From DASRAU01 sp035638075 (GTDB lineage: Bacteria > Acidobacteriota > Polarisedimenticolia > Gp22-AA2), in assembly GCA_035638075.1 (NCBI GenBank), contig DASRAU010000002.1:1-63938 (forward strand): a stretch of DNA of 63,938 nucleotides, given 5' to 3'. This document shows positions 8,877 through 17,766 of the stretch, piece by piece. Position numbers and translations under genes: made by a program. The notes beneath the pieces are model-generated. The model saw only the letters and a program-made list of their open reading frames with translations, was not told where the DNA came from and searched no databases. Each line of letters starts with the position of its first letter. The first letter of the stretch is position 1.

Positions 8877-9635
8877 CTAGGAACGCTTGTCGTCGGACGG
8901 GTTCGGCCGGACCCGAATCTCGATCCGGCGGTTCTTCGCCCGTCCCTCCTCGCTCTTGTTGGACGCGACGGGCTGGGTGTCGGCCACCGAAACGGCGGAC
9001 ATGCGCTTGCTCTGGAGTCCGGAATCGTCGAAGAGTCGGACGACGCTCGAGGCGCGTGCGCCGGCCAGCTCCCAGTTCGACGGGTACTTCTTGCTGAGCG
9101 CCGCGCCGATCTGCTTGTTGTCCGTGTGCCCGATGACCAGGATCTGGTGCGAGTTCTTCTTGAGCTGGGCGGCGACGCGGCCCAGCACCTCGATGCCGTT
9201 CTTGTCGAGCGCGGCGGAGCCGGAGTCGAACAGGATGTCCTGGGCCACGTTGACGCGAAGACCGTCCCGCAGCTGCGTCACTTCGATCTGACCCGCCTTC
9301 AGCTCCTTCTTCAGGCTCTCCACGAGACCGTCGTAAGTTTCCTGAAGTTTGCGGGCCTCATCCTCGCTCTCCTTCAGCTTGGCGTCGAGGTGGCTTTCCT
9401 GCGTCTGCTTTTGCGCCAGCTGATCTTCGAGCGCCTTCTTGTCCTGCGCCGCCTTTTCGGCCTGGGTTCTGTAGGCGTCGCGTTCCTGCTCGACCTGGTA
9501 GAGCCGGCCGGTCGAGACGCAGGCGGTCGAAGCACCGCCTGCGAGGACGACCGCGCCGGCGGCGACCAGGACGAGAGCGCGGCTTCGTGCCGCGCCTGAA
9601 AGCCGTGGGGAACATCTCCGGGAATCGAGCGGCAT
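8877..9635 (-). CDS. OmpA-family peptidoglycan-binding lipoprotein (copy 1)
   Basis: 252 residues. The ATG at 9635 is preferred over the GTG just before it because GGAGG lies five bases upstream. A lipobox (S-T-A-C) follows a hydrophobic signal, then a charged coiled coil rich in Lys, Gln and Glu and the OmpA domain (DILFDSGSAALD, VIGHTDNKQIG, NWELAGARASSVVRLF, AKNRRIEIRVRP). It is paralogous along its whole length to the gene at 8008-8814, with the most conserved part in the OmpA domain, so the pair arose by tandem duplication. It is the first gene of the pair and would carry the promoter in the 268-bp gap upstream. Role inferred: anchoring of the outer membrane to peptidoglycan. Confidence 0.85.
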   Translation of the reverse strand: MPLDSRRCSPRLSGAARSRALVLVAAGAVVLAGGASTACVSTGRLYQVEQERDAYRTQAEKAAQDKKALEDQLAQKQTQESHLDAKLKESEDEARKLQETYDGLVESLKKELKAGQIEVTQLRDGLRVNVAQDILFDSGSAALDKNGIEVLGRVAAQLKKNSHQILVIGHTDNKQIGAALSKKYPSNWELAGARASSVVRLFDDSGLQSKRMSAVSVADTQPVASNKSEEGRAKNRRIEIRVRPNPSDDKRS

Positions 9636-9903
9636 CACGTCCTCCCCTTTGCGTCGACACGCGGGAGAGGCCGTCAGCCGGATACTCCCGTGCCGAACGT
9701 TTCAGAGAATGTGAGGACGGTGAGCGCGCGCGGCAAGCGCCGATCGACGAAATCCTCCGCGCGTCAAGGACCCGGCAATCGAGCGCCGGTCCGTGTCGGC
9801 AAGCCGGTCGCCGCCGGGTCCTCCGACCCGCGCCGTGCGGTCCCCTCTGACCAAAATGAGACCGGCATTCCGGTGTGCCGTGCGGAGGTGAAGGTGGATC
9901 TAC

Positions 9904-11016
9904 CTAGGGCGCGACGGTGAGATCGGCGTGGGCGAGCACGCGATCAAGCTCGTCGCGCGCTTCCACGGTCCAGGCGCCGGGACGGCCGAGCGTCTTGGTG
10001 CTCCAGGTGCGCCAGCTCGCGCCGCCGAGGCGCAGGCGGATGGCCTGCTCCACCTTGCCGTCGCGCAGCCACACGTGGCGGATGTGGTCGCCCGACGCGC
10101 CGCCGAGGATGCGCGTCGCGAACGTGACGCGCTGGCCCGCCGTGAAGCGGTCGCCCTCTCCTTCCAGGCGCGTGCCGACGATCCGGAGCCCGACCCCCGA
10201 TTCCGCCACCTGCAGGGAGGACGACGTGGAGGAGCGAGAGCCCCTGCGTCCAGGCTGGTCGCGTTCCGGCGGCACGGGAGGCGCCTGCTGCGGAGCGGCG
10301 GTCGGCGGAGGCTCCACGGCCTGCGGTCCCGGCGCCACCTTGGGAGGCAGAGACGGTGGCGGAGCGATGGACTTCTCCACCGCCGGCTCCTGCCGGGCCG
10401 CCACCGGCGCCAAAGCGCGCGTCGATCGCGAGGATTTCGAGGAGACGAGGTAGGCCGTGAGGGGCAACAGGACGACGGCGAGAAGCGCGGCTCCCGGCCA
10501 AAACCGCGACAAGGCCGGGCGGGACGGCGACACGGCTTCGACCGGGCTCGCCATCGCCGGTTGCGCTGGAGGCATTCGCGGTTCCTCGACGCGCCAGGGC
10601 CCGGGCCCGGCCCCGGCTTCTTCCACGGGTTCGAGCGAGTCGAAGATCAGGTCCTCCTCCGACCCTCCCGGGTCGCCGGCCTCGGCGCGCCTTGCGATCA
10701 GCTCCGACCGCCAGCGCGCGAGCACGCCGTTGGCGGGACGCGATGAGCCCTCGGGCTCCGAGGCCGGCACGGCGGCGTCCAGCTCGCGGATGGCCCGATC
10801 GTAGGAGTCGATCATCGGCCGGGGGTCGAAGCCGAGGACTTCGGAATAGGCGCGGATGTAGAGCTTGCCGAAGCCGCGGCCCGGGAGGGAGTCGAACGCA
10901 TCCTGCTCGAGGGCGGTGAGGAAGGGGAGGCGGATGCCCGTCGCCTCAGCCATCTCCTCGATCGTCCTGCCGTGCGCCTCGCGCACCTGCCTCAGATCCT
11001 GGCCGGGACCCTGCAT
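9904..11016 (-). CDS. RodZ-like HTH membrane protein with DUF2914 domain
   Basis: 370 residues. Residues 7-80 form the HTH domain of the RodZ type (LRQVREAHGRTIEEMAEATGI, then LPGRGFGKLYIRAYSEVLG). A Pro/Glu-rich cytoplasmic linker leads to one transmembrane helix at about 173-191, a Pro-rich periplasmic linker and a C-terminal DUF2914 domain (about 275-370; HVWLRDG, WRTWSTK). RodZ links MreB to the envelope in other bacteria, but here the periplasmic domain is DUF2914, not the RodZ beta-domain, so it may be a membrane sensor instead. An AAGGGAA element abuts the ATG. It is divergent from the ECF sigma gene starting 90 bp away. Confidence 0.8.
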   Translation of the reverse strand: MQGPGQDLRQVREAHGRTIEEMAEATGIRLPFLTALEQDAFDSLPGRGFGKLYIRAYSEVLGFDPRPMIDSYDRAIRELDAAVPASEPEGSSRPANGVLARWRSELIARRAEAGDPGGSEEDLIFDSLEPVEEAGAGPGPWRVEEPRMPPAQPAMASPVEAVSPSRPALSRFWPGAALLAVVLLPLTAYLVSSKSSRSTRALAPVAARQEPAVEKSIAPPPSLPPKVAPGPQAVEPPPTAAPQQAPPVPPERDQPGRRGSRSSTSSSLQVAESGVGLRIVGTRLEGEGDRFTAGQRVTFATRILGGASGDHIRHVWLRDGKVEQAIRLRLGGASWRTWSTKTLGRPGAWTVEARDELDRVLAHADLTVAP

Positions 11017-11105
11017 TTCCCTTGAAGTTTAGCCCTCTTTCCGTCACGGCCGCCTCCAGCCCGGGCGGGCCGCTGCTGACGTATCATCCTGCCAACCTTC
11101 CAGGG

Positions 11106-11720
11106 ATGACGCCGATGGACGATCGCGACACCATCTCGACGCTCCTGCGCGCGCATCGCGGCGGCGACCGCGGGGCGCTCGACCGGCTGATGCCGCTGGT
11201 CTACGACGACCTGCACCGGCTGGCCCGCCGGCAGCTCGCGGGCGAGGGAGACGGGCGAACCCTCGACACGACCGGGCTCGTGCACGAGGCCTACCTGCGC
11301 CTGGCCGGGAGCTCGCGCGCCGCCTGGGAGGGGCGCGGCCATTTCTTCGCGGTCTCGGCGCGCGCCATGCGGCAGATCGTCGTCGACTACGCGCGCGAGC
11401 GCGGCGCGGCGAAGCGCGGGGGCGGGGTGCGCTCCGCCACCCTCGACGACGAGAGCGCCGCGGTCGAGTCGCGCGCCGAGGAGATCCTCGCCGTCGACCA
11501 GGCGCTCGCGGGGCTCGGCGCGCTCGACCCGCACCTGCCGCAGCTCGTCGAGTGCCGCTTCTTCGCGGGACTCACCGAAGAGGAGACCGCCGAGGCGCTG
11601 GCGCTCCCGCTGCGCACGGTGCAGCGGGACTGGGCGCGGGCGCGCGCCTGGCTGAAGCGAGCCCTGGGCGGAGGAACCCCGCCGGGCTCCCCGGGCCCTT
11701 CAGCACCCCCGGTCCGATGA
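11106..11720 (+). CDS. ECF-type RNA polymerase sigma factor (Sig70-X6-like)
   Basis: 204 residues. Start taken at 11106; a second ATG three codons later is equally possible and the ribosome site is weak. Region 2 includes LMPLVYDDLHRLARRQL and RGHFFAVSARAMRQIVVDYAR, and region 4 includes FFAGLTEEETAEALALPLRTVQRDWARARAWLK, which matches the subgroup that is often paired with Ser/Thr kinases in Acidobacteriota and Planctomycetota. No anti-sigma gene adjoins it. Its stop codon overlaps the start of the kinase gene (ATGA at 11717-11720), so the two are co-translated and the kinase is the likely regulator. Confidence 0.9.
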   Translation: MTPMDDRDTISTLLRAHRGGDRGALDRLMPLVYDDLHRLARRQLAGEGDGRTLDTTGLVHEAYLRLAGSSRAAWEGRGHFFAVSARAMRQIVVDYARERGAAKRGGGVRSATLDDESAAVESRAEEILAVDQALAGLGALDPHLPQLVECRFFAGLTEEETAEALALPLRTVQRDWARARAWLKRALGGGTPPGSPGPSAPPVR

Positions 11721-14263
11721 GCGCCGACCGCGGCCGCACGGACGCCGATTCCCGGGCCCGGGCCGACGCCATCCTGCGCGACGCGCTCGATCTCCCCGCG
11801 GCCGGCCGTCCCGCCTTCGTGCGCGCGGCGGCCGGGGGCGACGCGGCGCTGGCCGCGGAGGTCCTGGCGCTGCTCGAAGACGCCGCGACCGATCCGACCG
11901 GCCTCGCTCCGGGGAGCGCGCTCGCCGGCGCGTTCGGCGGCGCGCTCCTGCGCCGTTTCCAGCCGGCCCACGCCGATGCGCGCATCGGAGCGTTCCGCGT
12001 GGTGCGCGAGATCGGCCGCGGTGGCATGAGCGTGGTGTACCTGGCCGAGCGCGCCGAAGGGGGCTTCACGCAGCAGGTGGCGCTGAAGATCGCGGCGCCT
12101 GGTGCTTTGTCGGATGCGCTCGCCCGGCGGTTCGAGCGCGAGCGGCAGATCGTCGCCTCGCTCGACCATCCCAACATCGCGCATCTGCTGGACGGCGGCC
12201 GGACCGAGGACGGCCGTCCCTACTTTGCGATGGAGTTCGTCGACGGCGAGCGCATCGACGCGCACTGCGATCGGCTGCGGCTCGATGTCGACGCCCGCAT
12301 CGCGCTCGTGTGCACGGTGGCCGCGGCGGTGCAACACGCCCACGCGCGCCTGCTCGTGCATCGCGACATCAAGCCCGGCAACATCCTGATCTCGCGCGCG
12401 GGCGAGGTGAAGCTGCTCGACTTCGGCATCGCCAAGCCGATCGGGCTGCACCCGGAGGCCGGCGAGGAGCCGCTCACCCGGACCGACGTCCGCCCGATGA
12501 CGCCCGAGTACGCCTCCCCCGAGATGGTGCGTGGCGGACCCGTCACCACCGCATCGGACGTCTACCAGATCGGCCTCCTGCTGTACGAGCTGCTGACCGG
12601 GGCGCGGGCGCAGCCGCTCGACGGGGCGACGGCGACGCAGGCGGAGCGCGTCGTCTGCGACATCGATCCGCCGCCGCCGAGCATCGTCGTCCTGCGGGGC
12701 CCGGAAGCCCGGGCCGCGGCGCGATCCTCCACTCCCGCGGCGCTCGCGCGGCGCCTCCAGGGCGATCTCGACGCCATCGTCATGCAGGCGATCCGCAAGG
12801 AACCGGAGCGGCGCTACGCGACGCCGCTCGACTTCGCCCATGACCTGAAGGCCGCGCTGGCCTCGGAGCCGGTGCGCGCGCGGCGGGGCACGACGCTCTA
12901 CCGGGCGCGCAAGTTCGTGCGCCGCAACCGCGTCGCCACGGCGTTCGCCGCGACGGTCGTGACGCTGCTCGTCGGCTTCGGCGCCTGGATGGCGGTGCTG
13001 TATGGCCGTGCCAGCGCCAACCTGTCCCGGGCGCGCGCGGCCGAAAGCAGTGCGGCGCACGAGGCCGAGACGGCCCGCCAGGTCTCCGATTTCCTCGTCC
13101 GCCTCTTCGGCGTCTCCGATCCGGGCGAGGCGCGCGGCAGCACGGTGACGGCGCGCGCCCTCCTCGACGACGCGGCGAAGCGCATCGGCCCCGAGCTGGA
13201 GAGCCAGCCCGAGGTGCAGGCCCGCCTGATGCAGGTGATGGGACAGGTGTACATCAACCTCGGGCTCTACGACGCCGCCGAGCCGCTGCTGCGGGACGCC
13301 CTGACGCTGGCCGGGAACACCAGCGGCGCCGGCAGCGCCGCGTCCGCGGAGGCGCTCGACGCGCTCGGCACGCTCGCGGTCGTGCGCGGCGCCGCGGAGG
13401 AGGGCGAGTCGTTCCACCGCAAGGCCCTGGCGATCCGCGAGCGCATCGGGCCCGCCGACGGCGCGGACGTCGCGAAGACCCTGACCAGCCTCGGGCAGGC
13501 GCTCATCGAACAGGCCCGCTACGACGAAGCCGAATCGGTCCTGAAGCACGCGCTCGGCATCCGGGAGCGGATCCTTTCCCCCGAGGCCACCGAGGTCTCG
13601 CTGACGCTCAACGAGCTGGCCGAGGTCTACAACCGCCAGGCGCGCTACGCCGACGCCGAGCCCCTGTACCTGCGCTCGCTCGCCATCACCGAGAAGACGC
13701 TCGGCCCGAACCACCCCGATCTCGGGTACAAGTTCAACAACCTCGGCCTGCTCTACAAGAGAATGGGCCGTTTCGACGAGGCCGAAGCCCTCTACAAGCG
13801 CGCGCTTCAGGTGCGCGAGCGTGTCCTGCCGCCCGACCACCCGCTCATCGCCTGGACGCTCGACAATCTCGGCATGCTGTACATCACCCGGAAGCGCTAC
13901 GACGAGGCGGGGCCGCTGCTCGCGCGCGCCCTCTCGATCGCCGAGCGCGCCGCCGGCCCCGAGCATCCCGACACCGCCATCGTCATCAACAACCTGGCGC
14001 TGCTGCGCGCCGCCCAGGGGCGGAACGCCGAGGCGGAGACCCTGCACCGCCGCAGCATCGCCATCTGGGAGAAGACCGGTCCCGACAGTCCGCAGATCGC
14101 CGGCGGCCTTCACAACCTGGCCCGCCTGTGCGCCTCGACCGGCCGCACCGCCGAGGCGACCCGGCTCTACCGGCGGGCGCTGAAGATCCGGGAGACGAAG
14201 CTCGGAGTGGACCATCCCCTGACCCGGTCCACTCGCGAGGCGCTGTCCGCCCTCCCCCGCTGA
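11717..14263 (+). CDS. membrane Ser/Thr protein kinase with TPR sensor domain
   Basis: 848 residues from the ATG that overlaps the sigma gene. Kinase domain about 90-380: glycine loop GRGGMSVVY (100-108), Lys124 in VALKIA, HRDIKPGN with catalytic D217 and N222, DFG at 235-237 and a TPEYASPEM activation segment, all intact. A transmembrane helix lies at about 410-434. The extracytoplasmic part holds some eight tetratricopeptide repeats of the 40-odd residue type with LGxLYxxxGRxxEAExLxxRAL signatures. Hanks-type kinases of this layout transmit envelope or cytoplasmic cues by phosphorylation; the coupled sigma factor is the obvious candidate target. Confidence 0.9.
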   Translation: MSADRGRTDADSRARADAILRDALDLPAAGRPAFVRAAAGGDAALAAEVLALLEDAATDPTGLAPGSALAGAFGGALLRRFQPAHADARIGAFRVVREIGRGGMSVVYLAERAEGGFTQQVALKIAAPGALSDALARRFERERQIVASLDHPNIAHLLDGGRTEDGRPYFAMEFVDGERIDAHCDRLRLDVDARIALVCTVAAAVQHAHARLLVHRDIKPGNILISRAGEVKLLDFGIAKPIGLHPEAGEEPLTRTDVRPMTPEYASPEMVRGGPVTTASDVYQIGLLLYELLTGARAQPLDGATATQAERVVCDIDPPPPSIVVLRGPEARAAARSSTPAALARRLQGDLDAIVMQAIRKEPERRYATPLDFAHDLKAALASEPVRARRGTTLYRARKFVRRNRVATAFAATVVTLLVGFGAWMAVLYGRASANLSRARAAESSAAHEAETARQVSDFLVRLFGVSDPGEARGSTVTARALLDDAAKRIGPELESQPEVQARLMQVMGQVYINLGLYDAAEPLLRDALTLAGNTSGAGSAASAEALDALGTLAVVRGAAEEGESFHRKALAIRERIGPADGADVAKTLTSLGQALIEQARYDEAESVLKHALGIRERILSPEATEVSLTLNELAEVYNRQARYADAEPLYLRSLAITEKTLGPNHPDLGYKFNNLGLLYKRMGRFDEAEALYKRALQVRERVLPPDHPLIAWTLDNLGMLYITRKRYDEAGPLLARALSIAERAAGPEHPDTAIVINNLALLRAAQGRNAEAETLHRRSIAIWEKTGPDSPQIAGGLHNLARLCASTGRTAEATRLYRRALKIRETKLGVDHPLTRSTREALSALPR

Positions 14264-14354
14264 GATTCCTGGCGGGAGATCCCCGCGGTTTCCGTCTCTT
14301 CGATTGAGGCCGGCTCCCCGTCAACCGGGCCGGCCCGTGGACAGGAGACCGTCG

Positions 14355-16832
14355 ATGCGAATCCGAACCGCTCTCGCGTGCTCGATCCTCATGCTCATCG
14401 CCGCCGGCCTGCAGGCCGTCCCCGCCCTGGCCCAGGGAGGAGTCGCCGGGCCTCCCGCCGAGAACGAGCGCGAGGCGATGGTCCGGGTGCTGACCAACTG
14501 GAACATGGGGTGCGACGGCGCAAGTCGAGGCCCCTGGAAGGATATGGCGCAAGCCTGGTACGACGAGATCACCAATGGCGCGGCGGTGCCCGGCGGCCAC
14601 GGAGGCGGGTCGTGGTACGCCGACGGCTTCTACCACCAGACCTGGCTGACCTTCGAGAACGGGCTGTGGAAGAACAACTACGTCGTCGACAGCGAGTTCA
14701 CCGACCCGGACCTCGTCGCCTGGGGCAAGGACTACCTGCACGACAAGCCGGACGAGGTGGACGCCTTCCTCATCGCGACGCACGGCTCCGGGAGCGGCGC
14801 GAATACCGCCTGGACAGCGAAGATGCTGGTGGACGAGCCCGGCAGCGGGGACTGCGGCGCCTACCAGGGCAGCATGGCGTTCGGCGACCAGGACCTCGAG
14901 TTCCTGCACCTTTCGTCGTGCGCCAGCATGGACCAGGAGGACTGGCACCCCGACTGGGACAGCACCTTCCAGGGCCTGCACCAGGCCGACGGCTTCCACG
15001 GGACCATGTGGATCTACAGCGGCGCCGACTGGTCGAACCGGTATCGCGACTTCGCCGACGACTCCTTCTCGATGCCGATCGCGCTGGCCTGGCTCGACAA
15101 CCACTATCGCTACATGTGCGCGGTCACCGCGCAGGATCCGATCATCCTCGAGCGCCAGGACCAGTGCCCGGTGGCGCGCGGCGTCGGCTTCGGCCAGGCG
15201 GACGCGGTGAACCGCATGATGACCGAGCAGTACGACAACATCCTGAGCGATCCCGACAACCCGACCTGGCAGCACGTCTTCTATCTCGAGTCATGCGACC
15301 CGAAGGGCCAGCCGCCGATCAACAACGTGGTCACCGAGTGCGATCCGTTCTACTACGGCGTTCCCGAGCCCCCGCAGTCGGTGCCGGAGACGATCCCGGC
15401 GTCGTTCGCCGCGGGCGCGCCGGGAGCGGCCGCCGGCTTCGCCGACTACCGCTTGCAGATCGACAAGGCGATGCCGCAGTTCAACGCGTCGGTCCTGGCG
15501 GCTGCCGCCGGTCCCGACTGGATGGCCGGCCTGACCATGGCGCAGCTCGCCGCGGCCGTCGGCGAGACGCCCCCCTCGGCGGTCGTGTCGAGCGGTGCGC
15601 GGCAGCAATACACCGACGCCGCGGGTCGGTTCTTCCGCCTCGACTTCGCCGAAGCGCGGGTGCGCTATGCCAGCCACGTGCGCGTGTTCGACTGGGGCAC
15701 CTCGCCCCACACCGCCTGGTCGCCGACCGCGGCGCAGTCGATGGTGATGGGCGCCTTCGGCGCGCTCGGCCTGCCGACCAGCGAGATCGATCCGTCCCAC
15801 TGCTGCCGCGTCGACACGGTCTCGGGCTCGCTCTTCAAGACAGCCGATCCGAGCCCAACACCGGCGGACAAGTACGACGCGGAGCGCATGGTCACCATCC
15901 ATCGCAAGGTGAACAACCTGCCGGTGATCGAATCGATCCTGCGCGCCTCGGTGTCGAACACGGGGCAGATCGCCCGGCTCCTCGTGCGCTGGCCGCGCTT
16001 CGTGATGCCGGCGGGGATGGTGCTGCGCTCGCGCGCCGCGGTGCTCGACGAGCTGGCGCAGCACCTCACCGACGTCGAGCTCGGCCGCTCGCTCGGCCTG
16101 ACCTCGTATCTCGCCTACGAGCGGCGCGGCACGCACTTCTTTCCGGTGGCGGTCATCGAAACCGACGACGGCGAGTCGGGCGAGATCGTCACGGCGTCGC
16201 TCGTGGTCCTGCCGTCCGACGGCGACAAGGACGACGTCCCCGACACCGCCGACAATTGCCCCCAGGATGCCAACACCGATCAGCTGGACCGGGACGGCGA
16301 CGGCCGCGGCGACGTCTGCGACAACTGCCCCGCCCTCGTGAACCCGGGGCAGGAGGACGCCGATGGTGACGGCACGGGCGATGCCTGCGCCACCGCGGAC
16401 GGAGCCTGCATCTTCAGGGACGGAACGTGCGACGACGCAACCGCGGCGCAGTGTGCTGCCGCCGGCGGAACCTACCAGGGGGACGACAGCAACTGCTTCG
16501 CCGCCCAGACCCCGGTCCTCATGGTCATTGCCAACCAGGATTTCTACTGGATTCCCCCGCCCGGCATCACGTCCTGGGATCTCATCCGCGGCAGCATGAC
16601 GCGCCTGCGGCAGACGGGCGGCAATTACTCCCAGGCCCAGATCCAATGCCTGCTCTCGGAGTTCAACCAGCATGAATACACGCCGGCCGACACGCCCGCG
16701 GTGGGAGAGGCGATCTTCTACCTCCTCCGCAACTCCAACGCCCCGACCAACGGAACGTACGACGACGCCGGTCCGGGTCTCGTCGAGGGGCGTGACCTCG
16801 AGATCGCCGCATCGGGGAACGACTGTCAGTAG
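14355..16832 (+). CDS. large secreted protein, DUF6345-like, with TSP3 repeats
   Basis: 825 residues with signal peptide (cleavage near ALAQ, residue 27); GGAG lies seven bases before the ATG. Residues about 40-290 resemble the DUF6345 family: VDAFLIATHGSGSG with H143 and LEFLHLSSCAS with C189 sit on successive predicted strands, the arrangement of a caspase-fold His/Cys dyad. Residues about 340-600 are a second unassigned domain. Residues 620-680 hold thrombospondin type 3 calcium-binding repeats (DGDKDDVPD, DRDGDGRGDVC, DADGDGTGDAC). The final 150 residues are Cys-containing and unassigned. It is the first gene after the kinase, 91 bp downstream, and might be a target of the sigma factor. 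Peptidase activity is an inference. Confidence 0.65.
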   Translation: MRIRTALACSILMLIAAGLQAVPALAQGGVAGPPAENEREAMVRVLTNWNMGCDGASRGPWKDMAQAWYDEITNGAAVPGGHGGGSWYADGFYHQTWLTFENGLWKNNYVVDSEFTDPDLVAWGKDYLHDKPDEVDAFLIATHGSGSGANTAWTAKMLVDEPGSGDCGAYQGSMAFGDQDLEFLHLSSCASMDQEDWHPDWDSTFQGLHQADGFHGTMWIYSGADWSNRYRDFADDSFSMPIALAWLDNHYRYMCAVTAQDPIILERQDQCPVARGVGFGQADAVNRMMTEQYDNILSDPDNPTWQHVFYLESCDPKGQPPINNVVTECDPFYYGVPEPPQSVPETIPASFAAGAPGAAAGFADYRLQIDKAMPQFNASVLAAAAGPDWMAGLTMAQLAAAVGETPPSAVVSSGARQQYTDAAGRFFRLDFAEARVRYASHVRVFDWGTSPHTAWSPTAAQSMVMGAFGALGLPTSEIDPSHCCRVDTVSGSLFKTADPSPTPADKYDAERMVTIHRKVNNLPVIESILRASVSNTGQIARLLVRWPRFVMPAGMVLRSRAAVLDELAQHLTDVELGRSLGLTSYLAYERRGTHFFPVAVIETDDGESGEIVTASLVVLPSDGDKDDVPDTADNCPQDANTDQLDRDGDGRGDVCDNCPALVNPGQEDADGDGTGDACATADGACIFRDGTCDDATAAQCAAAGGTYQGDDSNCFAAQTPVLMVIANQDFYWIPPPGITSWDLIRGSMTRLRQTGGNYSQAQIQCLLSEFNQHEYTPADTPAVGEAIFYLLRNSNAPTNGTYDDAGPGLVEGRDLEIAASGNDCQ

Positions 16833-16836
16833 GAGG

Positions 16837-17673
16837 TCAGTGACCCTTGGCTTCCAGCATCCGGTGCACGAGACGCTTCGCCTTCGAGGTCGTGGTGGAG
16901 CTGCCGGCGACGACCTTGAGCTGCATCACGCTCAGCGACTCGAGGACGGACTCGACGAACATGTCGGGGAGCCGGGGGTTGCGGGCGAGGTTCATGCGCA
17001 CCTGCTCGTCGGCGCTCCACGCCCGGTTCGCGAGAATCGTCTGGATATGGGGCGTGGTGAGCGTCGGCCGACCGGCGAGGGCACGGATCTCGGCCATCGT
17101 GATCCCCGGGTTCTTCAGCAGGAACTCGATGCTGCGCGGATCGACGTCGTTGGCCAGGACGCGGCGATCCTCCAGGTCGGCCTTGATGGCGTGCATCAGC
17201 TTGAGGGTCGTCGGCATCGTCAGGAGCTGACGGTCCTTCCGCATCCGCGACTCGGTCGTTTCGACGCTGCCGGTGGCCGCCTGGGTGGCCAATCCCTGCT
17301 GGAGCTGCTGCACCAGCTCGCGCAGCTCCGGACTGGCGGCGCCGTCCGGGCCGAGGAGGCTCAGGCTCATCCCCGCGGGAGCCCCCGAGGTGCGCGACTC
17401 GAACGGGGTCGTCACCGTCTCGACGCGGGCATTCAGCCGGATCACCCTGGCGACGAATCCGATGTGCAGGTGGAGCATCGGACGCGCGCCGGGCGGCAGG
17501 GCCCGCTCCGTCTGGACGAAGATCCGTTCGGGGGAGTTGGCCGGCGTGAGGTCCTTCACGAACTCGTGCGGGCTCTGGTAGTGGATTTCAATGACGGGTC
17601 CGGGTGCACCTTGTGGAGAGCCGTGCGAGGTCCCGGTGGCCTGCGCGGCTTCCTTCCAGACGATGCGTGCCAT
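16837..17673 (-). CDS. PilZ-like domain protein with helical C-terminal region
   Basis: 278 residues. The first 110 residues resemble a myxobacterial-type PilZ domain (EFVKDLTPANSPERIFVQTERALPPG and a following LHLHIGF strand), but the RxxxR and DxSxxG di-GMP ligands of canonical PilZ are not evident, so nucleotide binding is doubtful. Residues about 130-278 are alpha-helical with repeated short motifs (FLLKNPGITMAEI, ILANRAWSADEQVRMNLARNP), suggesting a HEAT-like or DUF2336-like scaffold. It ends five bases from the stop of the convergent upstream gene. Function unknown; a signalling or motility scaffold is a guess. Confidence 0.5.
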   Translation of the reverse strand: MARIVWKEAAQATGTSHGSPQGAPGPVIEIHYQSPHEFVKDLTPANSPERIFVQTERALPPGARPMLHLHIGFVARVIRLNARVETVTTPFESRTSGAPAGMSLSLLGPDGAASPELRELVQQLQQGLATQAATGSVETTESRMRKDRQLLTMPTTLKLMHAIKADLEDRRVLANDVDPRSIEFLLKNPGITMAEIRALAGRPTLTTPHIQTILANRAWSADEQVRMNLARNPRLPDMFVESVLESLSVMQLKVVAGSSTTTSKAKRLVHRMLEAKGH

Positions 17674-17766
17674 TCCGGCTCTCCCGCGACCGGGCCTTGG
17701 CGGCTCTGGTCCCCCTGCAATGTGGCGCCTGGCGCCGGCGGGAGCAACTCCGGCCCAAGGCCGGGG

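Noticed and set aside
9636..9903. A 76-codon plus-strand gene upstream of the OmpA-like pair
   Set aside because: GTG start without ribosome site, Arg-rich composition and no homologous features.
11387..14215. A long minus-strand open frame opposite the kinase
   Set aside because: The opposite strand encodes a complete kinase and TPR protein; the antisense frame is Arg-rich and featureless.
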